A stretch of DNA of 64,000 bases, taken from contig JADZEX010000086.1 in assembly GCA_020850355.1 (NCBI GenBank), positions 1 to 64,000 of the forward strand. The letters run 5' to 3'. The DNA comes from Fimbriimonadaceae bacterium (GTDB lineage: Bacteria > Armatimonadota > UBA10988). How positions within the stretch are numbered: the first letter of the stretch is position 1; each line of letters opens with the position of its first letter. Below, piece by piece: positions 8,291 through 17,885 of this stretch. The position numbers and the translations under genes were made by a program. The notes under the pieces were generated by a model, which saw nothing but the letters and a program-made list of their open reading frames with translations, had not been told where the DNA came from and did no database searches.

Positions 8291-8782
8291 CTACCCCGGG
8301 CCCGCCAGGTCGCGCTTGAGCTGCTCGAAGTCGTCGTACGCGCCGACCTGCCGGGAGTTCTCGCAGATCACCACCCGCGCCTGCAGCTCGGCCGGCAGCT
8401 TCCACTTGCGCACTTGCTCCGCGGCCGGGTCGAGCAGCGCCACGGGCAGGCTCAGCTCGGCGGTCCGGATATAGTCGCGGACCTGCGGCGCGCGGGCCGG
8501 GTCGCCCAGCAGCACCAGGAAGATCTCCGGGCTGTCCTCCTCGCGGGCCTCGTGGTAGGCCTCGGCGAAGGCCAGCAGCCGGGCAGTGTTCTCACTCGGC
8601 TCGCCCGCAGCGGCAGTGGTGGCAAAGAGGATCAGTGCGTTGCCCTTGGTGCGCCGCAGTATTTCGAACGGGTCGCCCTCACGATTCAGCGGCGCCACCG
8701 TCAGCGGCGGCGCCAGCGGCGGCTCGGCTGCCCGCAGCGGCAACAAGGCCAGGAACGCAGCCAGCCCGGTGCGCAAGCGCAT
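8291..8782 (-). CDS. exported thioredoxin-fold-like protein without CXXC
   Basis: 163 residues; ATG 8782 preceded by AGGAG. A short signal peptide (LRTGLAAFLALLPLRAA) is followed by a domain with FEILRRTKGNALILFATTAA near residues 40-60, a helix, then IFLVLLGD, LPVALLDPAAEQVRKWKLP and RVVICENSRQVGAYDDFEQLKRDL. The strand/helix order and the late cis-Pro-like LPAELQARVVI stretch look like the AhpC/TlpA branch of the thioredoxin superfamily, but the usual Cys pair is absent, so a redox role is doubtful. It may be a structural or regulatory relative. It is divergent from the giant GH129-like gene and lies upstream of the tRNA on the same strand. Confidence 0.5.
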   Translation of the reverse strand: MRLRTGLAAFLALLPLRAAEPPLAPPLTVAPLNREGDPFEILRRTKGNALILFATTAAAGEPSENTARLLAFAEAYHEAREEDSPEIFLVLLGDPARAPQVRDYIRTAELSLPVALLDPAAEQVRKWKLPAELQARVVICENSRQVGAYDDFEQLKRDLAGPG

Positions 8783-8877
8783 GATCCGCTCCTGCTGCCA
8801 GTATGGCGCAACCCTCGGCGCCCCGCTTGACGCGGCTGCCGGCAGCAGCGACAGTGCGGTCGGGAGTACAGCACGCG

Positions 8878-11800
8878 ATGCGGTCCGCGCTTTGGCTGGC
8901 CCTCTTGACCCCGCTCGCCGCGGCCCACGGGCAAGTGCTGCGGGAGTGGCGTTACGACGACCCACAGACGCCCTTGCCGCACCCGCAGGGCTGTGAGCTC
9001 CGACGGGTCGACAGCCTGTTGCACGGCGAGTTGCCGACGGCCAACCCGGCGACCTGGCTGTGGCTGCCGGCCGAGCGGGCGCCCGCCCCGCTGGCCCTGG
9101 TGCTGCGCCTTCGCCGCAGCAGCACGCTGCACGGTCGCGGCGAAGTCCACACCCGCACCACCGAGCGCCCCGACCTGGGCTTCCACAGCGTCGTGCGCTT
9201 TGCGCTGCCATCCGACGGGCAATGGCACGAAGTCCGGGTCGCGCTGCCGGCGGTTGGCACTGTGGAACAACTGCGTCTGGCGGTCGGCCAGGGCCCGGGT
9301 TCGTTCGACCTGGCCTGGATCCGTTTGGAGCAGGACCCCTACCCGGCCGCCGAGCTGGCGGGCCATGCCGCGCTGCCCGGCCGGGTCGAACTGGCCGACG
9401 ACGCCCTGGCTGTCAGCATCGACCTGCCGACTCACCGTTGGGAGGTGCTCGACCGGCGCACGCGGCGCCGTTGGGTCGGCGACGGCGGCGGCACCAAGGC
9501 GCTGCTGGTCGGCGCGCGGCAAGTCAACCCGCACGAGGCGCTGCTGGAGCTGTACGACCACAGCGTGCGGGCGCGCTTCACCTGTCGGCTGACCTTGCCC
9601 GAGCCGGGCGTGCTGCGCAGTGAGTTGGACACCCCCGACCAGACCGTGGCGTTCTTTGGACCGAACCAGTACCCGCCGGCCCTGCGCAGTGACCTGCCGG
9701 ACGGGCGGGTGCTGTTCTGTGACCGCTCGGCCGGCGTCTGGGCCGACCAGCGCGACGCTACTTACCGCAACTGGATGTTGACGGTCTACGGCAACACCGC
9801 GACCTGCAACCTGCCGCTGATCGGCGTGCTCAGCGCGAGCACCGGCGAAGGGCTGATGGCGCTGGTCGAGACCCCGACCGACGCCCTCTTTCACCTGGTG
9901 CCCGATGCCGCGCAGCGCTGCTGGCCGCAGATCCACTGGGACGAGTCCCTCGACACCTTCCGCTACCCGCGCCGGCTGAGCTATCACTTTCTGCCCTCCG
10001 GCGGCTACGTCGCCCTGGCCGCGCGGTACCGCGACTATGCCCGCGGCCAGGGGCGGGTGCTGCCCTTCAGCGAGAAGGTCCGCCAGCGGCCGCAGGTCGC
10101 CCGGCTCGCCGGCGCCCCGATCCTGTGGGGCGGTCGCGACGCCTGGCGGATGATCCAGGAAGCGCGCCCCGAAGGAATGCTCGGCGGGCTGCTGGCCAAC
10201 GCCCAGCACGGGCTGTTTGACGACAGCAAGCTGCGCGCGCTGAATGCCCAGGGCTACCTCACCGCGCCCTACGACAACTTCAGCGACGCACTCGACGGGC
10301 CGACCGCGCCCGGCCGCGACCCGGCCGCCGAGGTTGGCCTGCGCCCCCGGCCCGACGCTGGCCCGGCCGGCGGGTGGGAGGACGAACTCCACAAGTACTT
10401 CGTTCGTTCGTCGGCCTTCGCGCGGCGGACCTTGGAGGCCAACCAGCCGCGCGAGCAGGAGCGCTACGGCTACAACGCCTGGTTCATCGATGTCTCGATG
10501 GCCATCAACCTGGGTGAGGACTGGCACCCGCAGCACACCTACGACCGGCGAGCGGACCTGGCCTACCGCCGCGAGTGCTTCCAGTGGCTGCGCGATCGCG
10601 GGTTGGTGGTCGGGACCGAGCACGGCAACGACTGGGGCGTCGACCTGGTCGACTGGACCGAGGGCGCGCTGGGGGGACCGTTCTGGTGGCAACGCACCAA
10701 CGACACCGGTTGGGAGCCCGGCCGGCTGCGGCGGGTCGCCTCGCGCGACGACTACAGCCCGGCCTACCGGCAGTACGGCCTCGGCCTGACCACCCGCGTG
10801 CCACTCTGGCAACTCGTCTACCACGACTGCGTGGTGTCGACCTGGTACTGGGGCGACGCCGCCGACTACCATTACGACGCGGCCCCCGAGGTGAGCGACC
10901 AGAAGGACCTCTGGACGATGCTCTACGGCGGGGCGCCGCTGCTCTGGCGCGCCGAGGAGGGGTATGGCTGGAACCGCCACCGCGAGCGACTGTTGCAGTC
11001 GTACCGCGACACCTGCCTGCTGCACCGTGCCGTGGCCTTCGCGCGGCTGACCGACCACCAGTTCCTCAGCGCCGACGGCGCCCTGCAGCGGACGCAGTTC
11101 AGCAGCGGCCACACCGTGGTGGTCAACTTCGGCGAGACCCCGCAGCCGTACCGTCCGGCGGGCGAGGCGGCCGTGACCTTGGCGCCGCGCGGCTGGTGGA
11201 TCGCCGGACCGGGCCTGCGCCAGTCGCGGCTGCTGGTTGACGGCCAGCCGCTCAAGGAGCTGGTGGCCCCCGACTACCGCGTGCTGGACGCGCCGGCCGG
11301 CGGCAACCTGACCGGGCTGCGGGCGACCGGCCGGGTGGTCGCCTTCCGCACCGCGCCCGACCGCTGGCAGTTGGCCCTGGGCGCCGGACAGACCGTGCAG
11401 GTGCAGCCGACCGAACTAACCGGCTGGTCGCCTGGCACGCCACTGGCGGTGTGGGAACTGGACGACCTGGGCCAGTCGCGGCGGCTGCTGCAGGTCGGCG
11501 ACTGCGGCCAGGGCTGCACCCTGCAGCCAACGGCGACGACACGGTTCTACGCGCTCCAACGCGATCCCGACCCACTGGCCGTGACGGTCTACCCGACCGG
11601 GACGGTGACGGCGGGCGCGCGCGTCCTGCTGGCCGCGCCGACGTCGCAGGCCATGCTGCGCTCCACCCTCGACGGCAGCCCGCCCACGGCGACCTCGCCG
11701 GAGTACCGCGAACCGCTGGAGGTGCCGGCCAGCGCGCAGCTCAGCGCGCAGCTCTTCGCCGGGCGGCAGCCGCTCGGCTTGCCGCGGCACGAGCGACTGA

Positions 11801-13158
11801 GCGTGGTACAGCCGCTCTACAGCTCGCCGCTGCTGCGGGGCGGCGACGCGCCGCAGGCGGTGGACGTGCCGCTGGCCGGCTGCAGCGAGCTGTGGCTGCG
11901 CCTCGGCGATGGCGGCGACCACTGCTGGAGCGACTACGCCGACTGGGCCGAGGCGGCCTTCGTGCGGGCCGACGGCAGCCGCGTCTACCTCTCCGACCTG
12001 CCACCGCTGGTGGCCCGGCAGAGCTACTTCGGACTCGGCCGCGACGGCAATCCGCCGCCGCAGCACCCGCTGCGGATCAACGGCCAGACCTACGCCAAGG
12101 GCCTCGGTTGCTTCGCCGAAGCCGACCTGCGCTACGCCGTGCCGCCCGACGCGCAGCGCTTCGTGGCCACGGTTGGGGTCGACGACCGGGGCAACCCGCC
12201 GGCCGGCTCGCCCGCGGTGCTGCGCGGGTCGGTCACCTTCCAGGTCAGCGGTCTGCGCGGAGCGCTGCGGGCGGCCGTGCAACTGCGGCCCGTCAACCTG
12301 CCCGCGGTCGGCCCCACCGATCGCGACCAGCCACCGATCGCCTGCGAGTTCCAGGCCCCCTGGATGGATGGCCCGGCCCGCCTGCGGCTGCCCGAGGTGC
12401 TGGTCAGCAGCCTCGGCTGCCACTTCGTGGACCATTTGCTGCCCGGCCCCAACGCTCTGCGACCGTTGCACCAGCCGGTGGCCTATCCGGTCTGGCAACA
12501 GGACGCCGCCAGCGGGGCGCTACGGTACGACCGCCTGCTGCCCGAAGGCCTGGAGTTCGGCTGCACCGTGACGCCGCAGGTCGATGGCCTCGACCTGGAG
12601 TTCCGTGCCACCAACCGCACCGCGGCGCCGATCACCTGGCTCAGCGCCAACGCCTGCCTGCAGTTTCACCAGGTCCCGCTGCTGCACGCCCGCTACGACC
12701 TCGACCGGCTGCTGGTGCTGCGCGACGGGCGGCTGCAGCCGCTGGGCAACACCACCCCGACCCCGGCCGAGCGGCAGACCACGCAGCCCTGGCTGCACCT
12801 GCTCAGCCGCCGCGGCCTGCAGCGCTACACCGGCCCGCGCGACCTGGGCAGCTCCTGGCTGGTCGACCAGGTGGCCGACGACACCAACCTGATGGCGGTC
12901 GCCACGGCCGACGGCCAACACCTGGTGGGCTACACCTGGGAGCTGCCGCCCGACGTGTTGATGAGCAACTGCGGCTTCCCGTGCCTCCACACCGGCCCCG
13001 GTGTGGCCCCGGCAATCGCCAGCGGCGCCACCTGGACCGTGCGCGGGCGGATCTACCTGGTTCCGGGAGACCGCGACGCCCTGGTGGCCCGCTGCCAGCG
13101 CGACCAGGCAGCCTGGGCAGCGAGGGGCACCGCCGGGCGTCCGGACGCAGCACACTAG
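8878..13158 (+). CDS. giant secreted GH129/GH101-like glycosidase with NPCBM-type domain
   Basis: 1426 residues; ATG 8878 chosen for the signal peptide (MRSALWLALLTPLAAAHGQ) and GGGAG upstream. After a beta-rich N-terminal sandwich (~20-380) comes a TIM-barrel region (~390-760) with YNAWFIDVS (Asp538) and VGTEHGNDWG (Glu581), then PLWQLVYHDCVVSTWYWGD. This resembles the endo/exo alpha-N-acetylgalactosaminidase clan GH129/GH101, where an Asp nucleophile and a Glu acid/base sit in such positions. Beyond it are a chitobiase C-terminal-like domain (~905-985, STLDGSPPTATSPEYREP), an NPCBM-like lectin domain (~990-1140, INGQTYAKGLGCFAE) and a ~270-residue C-terminal beta-rich domain of unknown role. 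Probably removes alpha-GalNAc or related residues from mucin-like glycans; the family call is moderate. Confidence 0.72.
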   Translation: MRSALWLALLTPLAAAHGQVLREWRYDDPQTPLPHPQGCELRRVDSLLHGELPTANPATWLWLPAERAPAPLALVLRLRRSSTLHGRGEVHTRTTERPDLGFHSVVRFALPSDGQWHEVRVALPAVGTVEQLRLAVGQGPGSFDLAWIRLEQDPYPAAELAGHAALPGRVELADDALAVSIDLPTHRWEVLDRRTRRRWVGDGGGTKALLVGARQVNPHEALLELYDHSVRARFTCRLTLPEPGVLRSELDTPDQTVAFFGPNQYPPALRSDLPDGRVLFCDRSAGVWADQRDATYRNWMLTVYGNTATCNLPLIGVLSASTGEGLMALVETPTDALFHLVPDAAQRCWPQIHWDESLDTFRYPRRLSYHFLPSGGYVALAARYRDYARGQGRVLPFSEKVRQRPQVARLAGAPILWGGRDAWRMIQEARPEGMLGGLLANAQHGLFDDSKLRALNAQGYLTAPYDNFSDALDGPTAPGRDPAAEVGLRPRPDAGPAGGWEDELHKYFVRSSAFARRTLEANQPREQERYGYNAWFIDVSMAINLGEDWHPQHTYDRRADLAYRRECFQWLRDRGLVVGTEHGNDWGVDLVDWTEGALGGPFWWQRTNDTGWEPGRLRRVASRDDYSPAYRQYGLGLTTRVPLWQLVYHDCVVSTWYWGDAADYHYDAAPEVSDQKDLWTMLYGGAPLLWRAEEGYGWNRHRERLLQSYRDTCLLHRAVAFARLTDHQFLSADGALQRTQFSSGHTVVVNFGETPQPYRPAGEAAVTLAPRGWWIAGPGLRQSRLLVDGQPLKELVAPDYRVLDAPAGGNLTGLRATGRVVAFRTAPDRWQLALGAGQTVQVQPTELTGWSPGTPLAVWELDDLGQSRRLLQVGDCGQGCTLQPTATTRFYALQRDPDPLAVTVYPTGTVTAGARVLLAAPTSQAMLRSTLDGSPPTATSPEYREPLEVPASAQLSAQLFAGRQPLGLPRHERLSVVQPLYSSPLLRGGDAPQAVDVPLAGCSELWLRLGDGGDHCWSDYADWAEAAFVRADGSRVYLSDLPPLVARQSYFGLGRDGNPPPQHPLRINGQTYAKGLGCFAEADLRYAVPPDAQRFVATVGVDDRGNPPAGSPAVLRGSVTFQVSGLRGALRAAVQLRPVNLPAVGPTDRDQPPIACEFQAPWMDGPARLRLPEVLVSSLGCHFVDHLLPGPNALRPLHQPVAYPVWQQDAASGALRYDRLLPEGLEFGCTVTPQVDGLDLEFRATNRTAAPITWLSANACLQFHQVPLLHARYDLDRLLVLRDGRLQPLGNTTPTPAERQTTQPWLHLLSRRGLQRYTGPRDLGSSWLVDQVADDTNLMAVATADGQHLVGYTWELPPDVLMSNCGFPCLHTGPGVAPAIASGATWTVRGRIYLVPGDRDALVARCQRDQAAWAARGTAGRPDAAH

Positions 13159-13179
13159 GCTCGGATGGTGGAGTTGAGC

Positions 13180-13431
13180 ATGGCGAGTGTCAGCATCGAG
13201 CTACCGGTGGACGCCTGTTCGGCGCTGCGCCTCGATCCAGAGGCGTTCGTCCAGGAGATGCGCGTGGCCGCGGCGGTTAAGTGGTACGAGCGCCAGCAGG
13301 TCTCGCAAGCCAAGGCGGCCGAGATCGCCGGGCTCTCGCGCGCCGAGTTCCTGGATGCCCTCGGGCGGTATGGCGTGACGCCGTTCCAGTACACCGCCGC
13401 GGAGATCGTCGCTGAGGCAGGGCATGGCTGA
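13180..13431 (+). CDS. UPF0175 family antitoxin
   Basis: 83 residues. ATG 13180 is preferred over ATG 13165 because GGTGGAG sits 6 bases ahead of it. The sequence VSIELPVDACSALRLDPEAF, then EMRVAAAVKWYERQQVSQAKAAEIAGLSRAEFLDALGRYGV, is the typical UPF0175 form: a short strand, then a helix-turn-helix-like region for DNA binding. UPF0175 proteins are predicted antitoxins of PIN-domain toxins. The gene overlaps the DUF3368 PIN gene by 8 bases, the standard two-gene arrangement, and such pairs usually autoregulate. Confidence 0.88.
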   Translation: MASVSIELPVDACSALRLDPEAFVQEMRVAAAVKWYERQQVSQAKAAEIAGLSRAEFLDALGRYGVTPFQYTAAEIVAEAGHG

Positions 13432-13915
13432 GCACTGGGTGCTGGACGCCTCGCCACTGATCAGCCTCGGTCGAATCGGGTACGGGTCGTGGCTGCCGCA
13501 ACTGGCCGACGAGGTTGTCACGCCCGCGGCCGTCGCGGCCGAGGTCCTGGCGGGGCCGGCCGACGAAGCCCGGCAGCTCGTCGCCACCGGCAGCATCGCC
13601 GTGGTCCAGGCGCCGCCAGCGCCGCCTGCGCTGCTGGCCTGGGACCTCGGCGCTGGGGAGACGGCGGTGTTGGCCTACGCGCTCTCGCACCCGGGGGCGA
13701 CGGTGATCTTGGATGATGGCCCAGCCCGGCGGTGCGCCAGGGCACTGGGAGTCCCGCTCAAGGGAACCCTCGCCATCGTCATCCTGGCGAAGCAACAGGG
13801 GCTGACCGTCTCCGCCTCCGCGGTGCTGCACCAACTGCGGGCCAGGGGCTTCCGGCTGGATGACGCCACCGTCGCCCAGGCGCTGCGCGCCACGGTCAAC
13901 GAGCCCTGGCCGTAG
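13424..13915 (+). CDS. DUF3368 PIN-domain toxin
   Basis: 163 residues starting at ATG 13424 inside the antitoxin's 3' end. The PIN nuclease acidic residues are visible: Asp in WVLDASPLISLGRI (N-terminal), Glu in AAVAAEVLAG, and Asp/Glu in WDLGAGETAVLAYAL and VILDDGPARRCA. The ending KGTLAIVILAKQQG then LLHQLRARGFRL-like helices match DUF3368. PIN toxins are Mg-dependent RNases that cut tRNA or other RNA; here the partner UPF0175 protein would hold it inactive. Length is standard. No prophage or transposon genes surround the pair, so it is an orphan chromosomal toxin-antitoxin module between two carbohydrate-related giants. Confidence 0.87.
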   Translation: MAEHWVLDASPLISLGRIGYGSWLPQLADEVVTPAAVAAEVLAGPADEARQLVATGSIAVVQAPPAPPALLAWDLGAGETAVLAYALSHPGATVILDDGPARRCARALGVPLKGTLAIVILAKQQGLTVSASAVLHQLRARGFRLDDATVAQALRATVNEPWP

Positions 13916-13933
13916 CCCGCGCGAGGGCTGCGG

Positions 13934-16900
13934 TCAGCCCGGCAGCCGCCCGACTCGACCGTCCGGCCCCAACAGCGTGAGTCGGCCGTCCGGGCCATAG
14001 ACTGCACCGCTCGCCCGGCCGTTGACCTCCTGGGCGGTGCGGAGGTCGGGGTGGAGCCGCAGCAGGCGGTCGGCCAACACGGCGGCGAGCTCACCCGACC
14101 GCGCGGCGACGGCCTGCACCGGCTGGCCCAACCAGCGTTGTGCCCGGACGCTGCCGTCGGCGGCCAGCACCACCAGGAAGCCGTCCTCTTGACCGAGCAC
14201 CACCTCTCGTTGCCCGTCGCCGTCCAGGTCGGCCGCGGCGGCGCTGGTGACCGGTCCGCTGAGGTAGCGCCAGGTCACCTCGCTGCGCCGCAGATCCACC
14301 GCGGCCACGCCGCCGTCGGTGACGCAGATCGCCGCCGGCTGGGGTTCGCGCCAGGCCTCCAGCAGGACCGTCCGACCGCCCGGCACGCCCAGCACCGCGC
14401 GCCGCTGCAGCCGCCCGTCGAGCAGGCTGAGGCCGCCCCAGATGCCGGCCGAGAGGGTCTCCTCAACGCCGTCAGCGGTGCCGTCGAGGCCCTGCGCGAG
14501 GGTCGCGGTCTGATAGGCCGAGCCGCCAAAGACCCACTTCAGGATCTGTCCCTGCGGTGAGACGAAGGTCTGCAAGTGGTAGTTGCCCACCAGGATCAGC
14601 GGCCGGCCGGCCGAGTCGTGCAGCGTGCCGACCGACCAGCCGGTCGGGCAGTCGGCGTTGGCTGCCGCCGTCGGCAACAGGTCACAGCGCCAGACCTCGC
14701 TGCCATCGGGGCGGAGGCAGTAGAGGTTGGCGTCGCGAGCGGTCGCCAGGAGGTGCGGCCCGCCGGGCAGCAGGTCCGGCGCGACCGTCACGTCGGTCAG
14801 GTAGGCGGGCATCTGCCGCCGGCAGCGCAACTCGCCAGCCAGTGTCGTGATTAGCAGCTCGCCCGCCTCTGACCAGCGCAGCAGCTCCGGCTGGCCATCG
14901 CCATCACTGTCGGCCAGCCGCCACGAGTTCAGGCGCGCCGTGCCGGGCTGCACGCCGCGTACCGTCAGCTCCCGCGCGGTGAGCCCCTCCGGCCACTGCG
15001 CGGCGGCGAAGGTGAGCCGGACCTGCCGGGCGGACTCGCCGAGTGCCTCCGAGCGCCAGCGGCGGAAGGCGAAGACGATGCCCTTGTGCAGGTCCTCATA
15101 GACCAGGTCGGCCCGGCAACTGACCTGCCGACGGCGCTGGTCGGCCTGGAAGCCATCGTTGCTGCAGACCACCTCGATCCGGCGCGGAGCGGGCGCCGCG
15201 GCGGCCTCCGGCCGCGCGTTCTGGGACGCGGCCAGAGCCGCGATCAGCTCGAGGCTACCGACCGGCTGCGGTTCGCGCAGGTCGATGGTCAGGTTGACCG
15301 TCTGCCCCGCAGGCCAGGCGACCGCCGCGCCGAGCACCCGGTCGACCAGCGCTGGCAGGCTGCCGCTGCCGGCCGGATCGGCGGACAGCAGGGGGGCGTC
15401 GATCAGCGGCGCCAACGGGCTGAAGCCGGGACCGTGGGTGGCCAGCGCCGGCGCCTCGGCGGGCCCCGCTGCCGCGCCGACCGGCGCGGTCTGCTCCCAC
15501 AGCCGCTGCAGCGCCTGGCGCATCGCGGCGGTGGTCTCGCCGTGGGTGCCCCGCACCGGCGCGCCCGCAAACTGCCACTCCGCGGCTCCGGCAACGGCCC
15601 AGTGGGTGGCCACTGCCAGCAACCGGCCGGCCGCCGCGAAGGGGCCGATCCGCAACGTCTCCCCTGCCAGCGCCGCCGCCACCAAGACCAGTCGTCCGTC
15701 GCTGCCGTGCAGCAGCAGCGCCCGTTCGCCGAGGGCGCGGGCCTCCCAGATGGTCGGCCGCTGCGGCCCCTGCACCGTCACCGCGGTGCGCCAGGCCAAC
15801 GTGGCGCCGGGCTGGTCAGGCAGCGGCTGCATCTGCCGCAGCAACGTGCTGACCGCCGCGCCGCGGTCATCGCGTTCGCGCGAGAGGCGCCACGGACTGG
15901 GCTCGACCGTCTGCAGGCGGCAGCTCTCCAGCCCGGCCGTGAGCACCACATGGGGCCCCTCGGCCCGCGCCGCGCAGGGCGTCCGGAAGGTGGCGACCAC
16001 CACCCGCTCGCCGGCAGTCTCGCGCCGCGCCAGGTCTAGCAGCACGACGCCGACCTGCGGCAGCCAGGCCAGGTGGCGGGTCCAGGTGACGCCCGCCGCG
16101 TCGCTCAACCGCGTCACTGCCAGGGGCAGCCGTGGATCGGGCTGCAGTGCCAGCAGCTCCGCCGCCGCCGGCAGCACGCCGCTGCCCCGGCCGGCGGTCG
16201 CGTGCAACGCGGTGCGGTGCAGGTTGCCCTGGCGGGGGCAGTTGGCGTGCAGCCAGGTATGGCCCAGGTCGGCGTAGCGGACGATGCTGTTGGCGTCGTC
16301 GGGTCGGACGTTGTCGGCCAGCGGGGTGACCCAACCCTGGAGCAGCAGGTAGCCGTCCCGCGGGTCCCAGCCGTCGCGGCAAGTGAGCTTCTCGAAGCAG
16401 CGCTCCAACGGCGGCGTGGCGAGACGCTGCCCGGTTCGTTCGGCGGTCGCTCGGTCGCGGGCGGCACGCTCCCAACGGTACGCTCCCAACGGCACCACCG
16501 CGGCCCCCAGCGGCTCGCGCGGCGGCGCCGTGGTCGACGGCACGGCAAACGTGCGGGCCCCGCCCAGGTCGCGGCCGACCGCCCACATCCCGGCGCCGCT
16601 GGGTTGCGACTGCGCCAGCCCCAGCCAGCCGAACTGCGGCTCCGCAGCCGCCGCCGCGCGGAAGACGTAGCTGTTGGGCATGGCGAACGTCAGCATCCCG
16701 GGACGGCACTCCTCGTAGGTCCCGTCGCCCGCGTAGGCGCCCTGGCTGTCGGTGGCCGCCAGCGCCCGCCGGGCCGCCCACGGGAGCTGTTGCCGCCACC
16801 AGTCCTCGCGCTCCAGCAACCAGCACCAATCGATCAGCGTCTGCGGCGCGTAGTAGCTTGGGATCCCGCAGCCGTCGTCGTGCCAGGTCTGCAGGGCGTT

Positions 16901-17827
16901 CTGCCAGTAGTCCCTGACCTCGCCCCACCAGCGCTCCAGCAACGCCGCCGCCGCGGCATTCGGCCGGCCCCGCCGCCGCAGCAGCTCAACCGCCAGGCCG
17001 AAGCAACTGGTACCCATGATCTGGTGCCGGCCACCGATCTCCCGACCGGCGCGGCCGCGCCAGTACTCGCGTTCGGTCGCCAGCAGGGTCAGCAACAACG
17101 CCTGGTCGAGCCGCTGCACCTCGGCTGCCGTGCAGACCGGCGCGTCCTGCAGCAGGCAGTACTCCCGCACCTTGGCTTCAATGCCGTAGTCGCCCAATGC
17201 CGCATACCCGGTCTGCGGGTCGGCCGCCCCCAACAGCGCCGCGACCGCCTGCCGGGCCGCGGCCTGGTCGCCGCGTAGGAACCAGCGCTGGCCCGGCGTG
17301 GCGCCGCCCGGTCCACTGCCGGGCTGGACCTCCAGCAGCACGGGCAGCTCGCCAGGCGTCGCGGCAGCCACCCGCGCCGTCAGCGCCGCCAGCGCGGCCA
17401 CCCGCCCGGCGGGGCTGCTCGCTTCGCACGTGACCACCGCCGAGCCGACGCCCCAGGGCGCCGCGCTGCTGCGGAGCGTCCAGCCGTCACCGCCTGGGTA
17501 GATCAGGTCGCCGAGCGCCAGATAGCGCCCGTAGAGACTCCAGAGTGCCAGATTGTCGGCCAGTTGGCCGACCACCACCACCGTGCCGCGGCGCAGCTCC
17601 GGCAGCCAGCGCCAGGTGCCCGGCACGACCGCCGCGGTGGGCGACAACCAGCGGGCCTGGCCGCCCGCCCGCCGGACCGCCGCCAGCAAGTCGCCGACTT
17701 CGGTCTCCAGCGGCGCCACCACCGTTACCGCCTCCAGCGACACCGCCGCGGCCCACTCCCGCGGCTGCATTGCCGGCTCGCCCTCGGCGGCCAGCAGCAG
17801 CACGCAAGCGCACCAGACTCCGGTCAT
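13934..17827 (-). CDS. giant secreted lyase-like / beta-propeller protein
   Basis: 1297 residues from ATG 17827, with GGGAGGG upstream and a signal peptide (TGVWCACVLLLAAEGEP). Residues ~25-190 are an alpha/beta domain with LADNLALWSLYGRYLALGD and YPGGDGWTLRSS, which I recognise from the N-termini of large secreted polysaccharide-active proteins. Residues ~220-420 are helical, rich in Trp/Tyr and likely an alpha/alpha toroid; then a beta region with YADLGHTWLHANCPRQG, suggestive of heparinase II/III- or alginate-lyase-like enzymes. From ~960 the protein becomes a PQQ/FG-GAP-type propeller (RLADSDGDGQPELLRW, LDGDGQREVVLGQEDGFLVVL). Catalytic residues cannot be fixed. Divergent from the DEAD-box gene and convergent with the toxin gene. 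Confidence 0.6.
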   Translation of the reverse strand: MTGVWCACVLLLAAEGEPAMQPREWAAAVSLEAVTVVAPLETEVGDLLAAVRRAGGQARWLSPTAAVVPGTWRWLPELRRGTVVVVGQLADNLALWSLYGRYLALGDLIYPGGDGWTLRSSAAPWGVGSAVVTCEASSPAGRVAALAALTARVAAATPGELPVLLEVQPGSGPGGATPGQRWFLRGDQAAARQAVAALLGAADPQTGYAALGDYGIEAKVREYCLLQDAPVCTAAEVQRLDQALLLTLLATEREYWRGRAGREIGGRHQIMGTSCFGLAVELLRRRGRPNAAAAALLERWWGEVRDYWQNALQTWHDDGCGIPSYYAPQTLIDWCWLLEREDWWRQQLPWAARRALAATDSQGAYAGDGTYEECRPGMLTFAMPNSYVFRAAAAAEPQFGWLGLAQSQPSGAGMWAVGRDLGGARTFAVPSTTAPPREPLGAAVVPLGAYRWERAARDRATAERTGQRLATPPLERCFEKLTCRDGWDPRDGYLLLQGWVTPLADNVRPDDANSIVRYADLGHTWLHANCPRQGNLHRTALHATAGRGSGVLPAAAELLALQPDPRLPLAVTRLSDAAGVTWTRHLAWLPQVGVVLLDLARRETAGERVVVATFRTPCAARAEGPHVVLTAGLESCRLQTVEPSPWRLSRERDDRGAAVSTLLRQMQPLPDQPGATLAWRTAVTVQGPQRPTIWEARALGERALLLHGSDGRLVLVAAALAGETLRIGPFAAAGRLLAVATHWAVAGAAEWQFAGAPVRGTHGETTAAMRQALQRLWEQTAPVGAAAGPAEAPALATHGPGFSPLAPLIDAPLLSADPAGSGSLPALVDRVLGAAVAWPAGQTVNLTIDLREPQPVGSLELIAALAASQNARPEAAAAPAPRRIEVVCSNDGFQADQRRRQVSCRADLVYEDLHKGIVFAFRRWRSEALGESARQVRLTFAAAQWPEGLTARELTVRGVQPGTARLNSWRLADSDGDGQPELLRWSEAGELLITTLAGELRCRRQMPAYLTDVTVAPDLLPGGPHLLATARDANLYCLRPDGSEVWRCDLLPTAAANADCPTGWSVGTLHDSAGRPLILVGNYHLQTFVSPQGQILKWVFGGSAYQTATLAQGLDGTADGVEETLSAGIWGGLSLLDGRLQRRAVLGVPGGRTVLLEAWREPQPAAICVTDGGVAAVDLRRSEVTWRYLSGPVTSAAAADLDGDGQREVVLGQEDGFLVVLAADGSVRAQRWLGQPVQAVAARSGELAAVLADRLLRLHPDLRTAQEVNGRASGAVYGPDGRLTLLGPDGRVGRLPG

Positions 17828-17885
17828 CGCGGCCCTCCCGGTCCATCTGGCGCCCTGGTTCGTGGCACGCGCCGCAATCCTGCCC

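Noticed and set aside
8818-8862. Promoter for the GH129-like gene (TTGACG at 8827-8832)
   Set aside because: No acceptable -10 box at 16-18 bases (best is GACAGT), and the start point would fall on the ribosome-binding site.
8701-11112. Long open frame on the minus strand opposite the GH129-like gene, about 800 codons
   Set aside because: Composition is Arg/Gly/Pro/Val low-complexity without recognisable domains. It lies wholly inside a gene with signal peptide and conserved motifs on the plus strand, and such antisense frames are expected at this GC content.
13165-13915. Mobile island around the toxin-antitoxin pair
   Set aside because: No integrase, transposase, inverted ends or direct target repeats were found around it, and base composition matches the neighbours.
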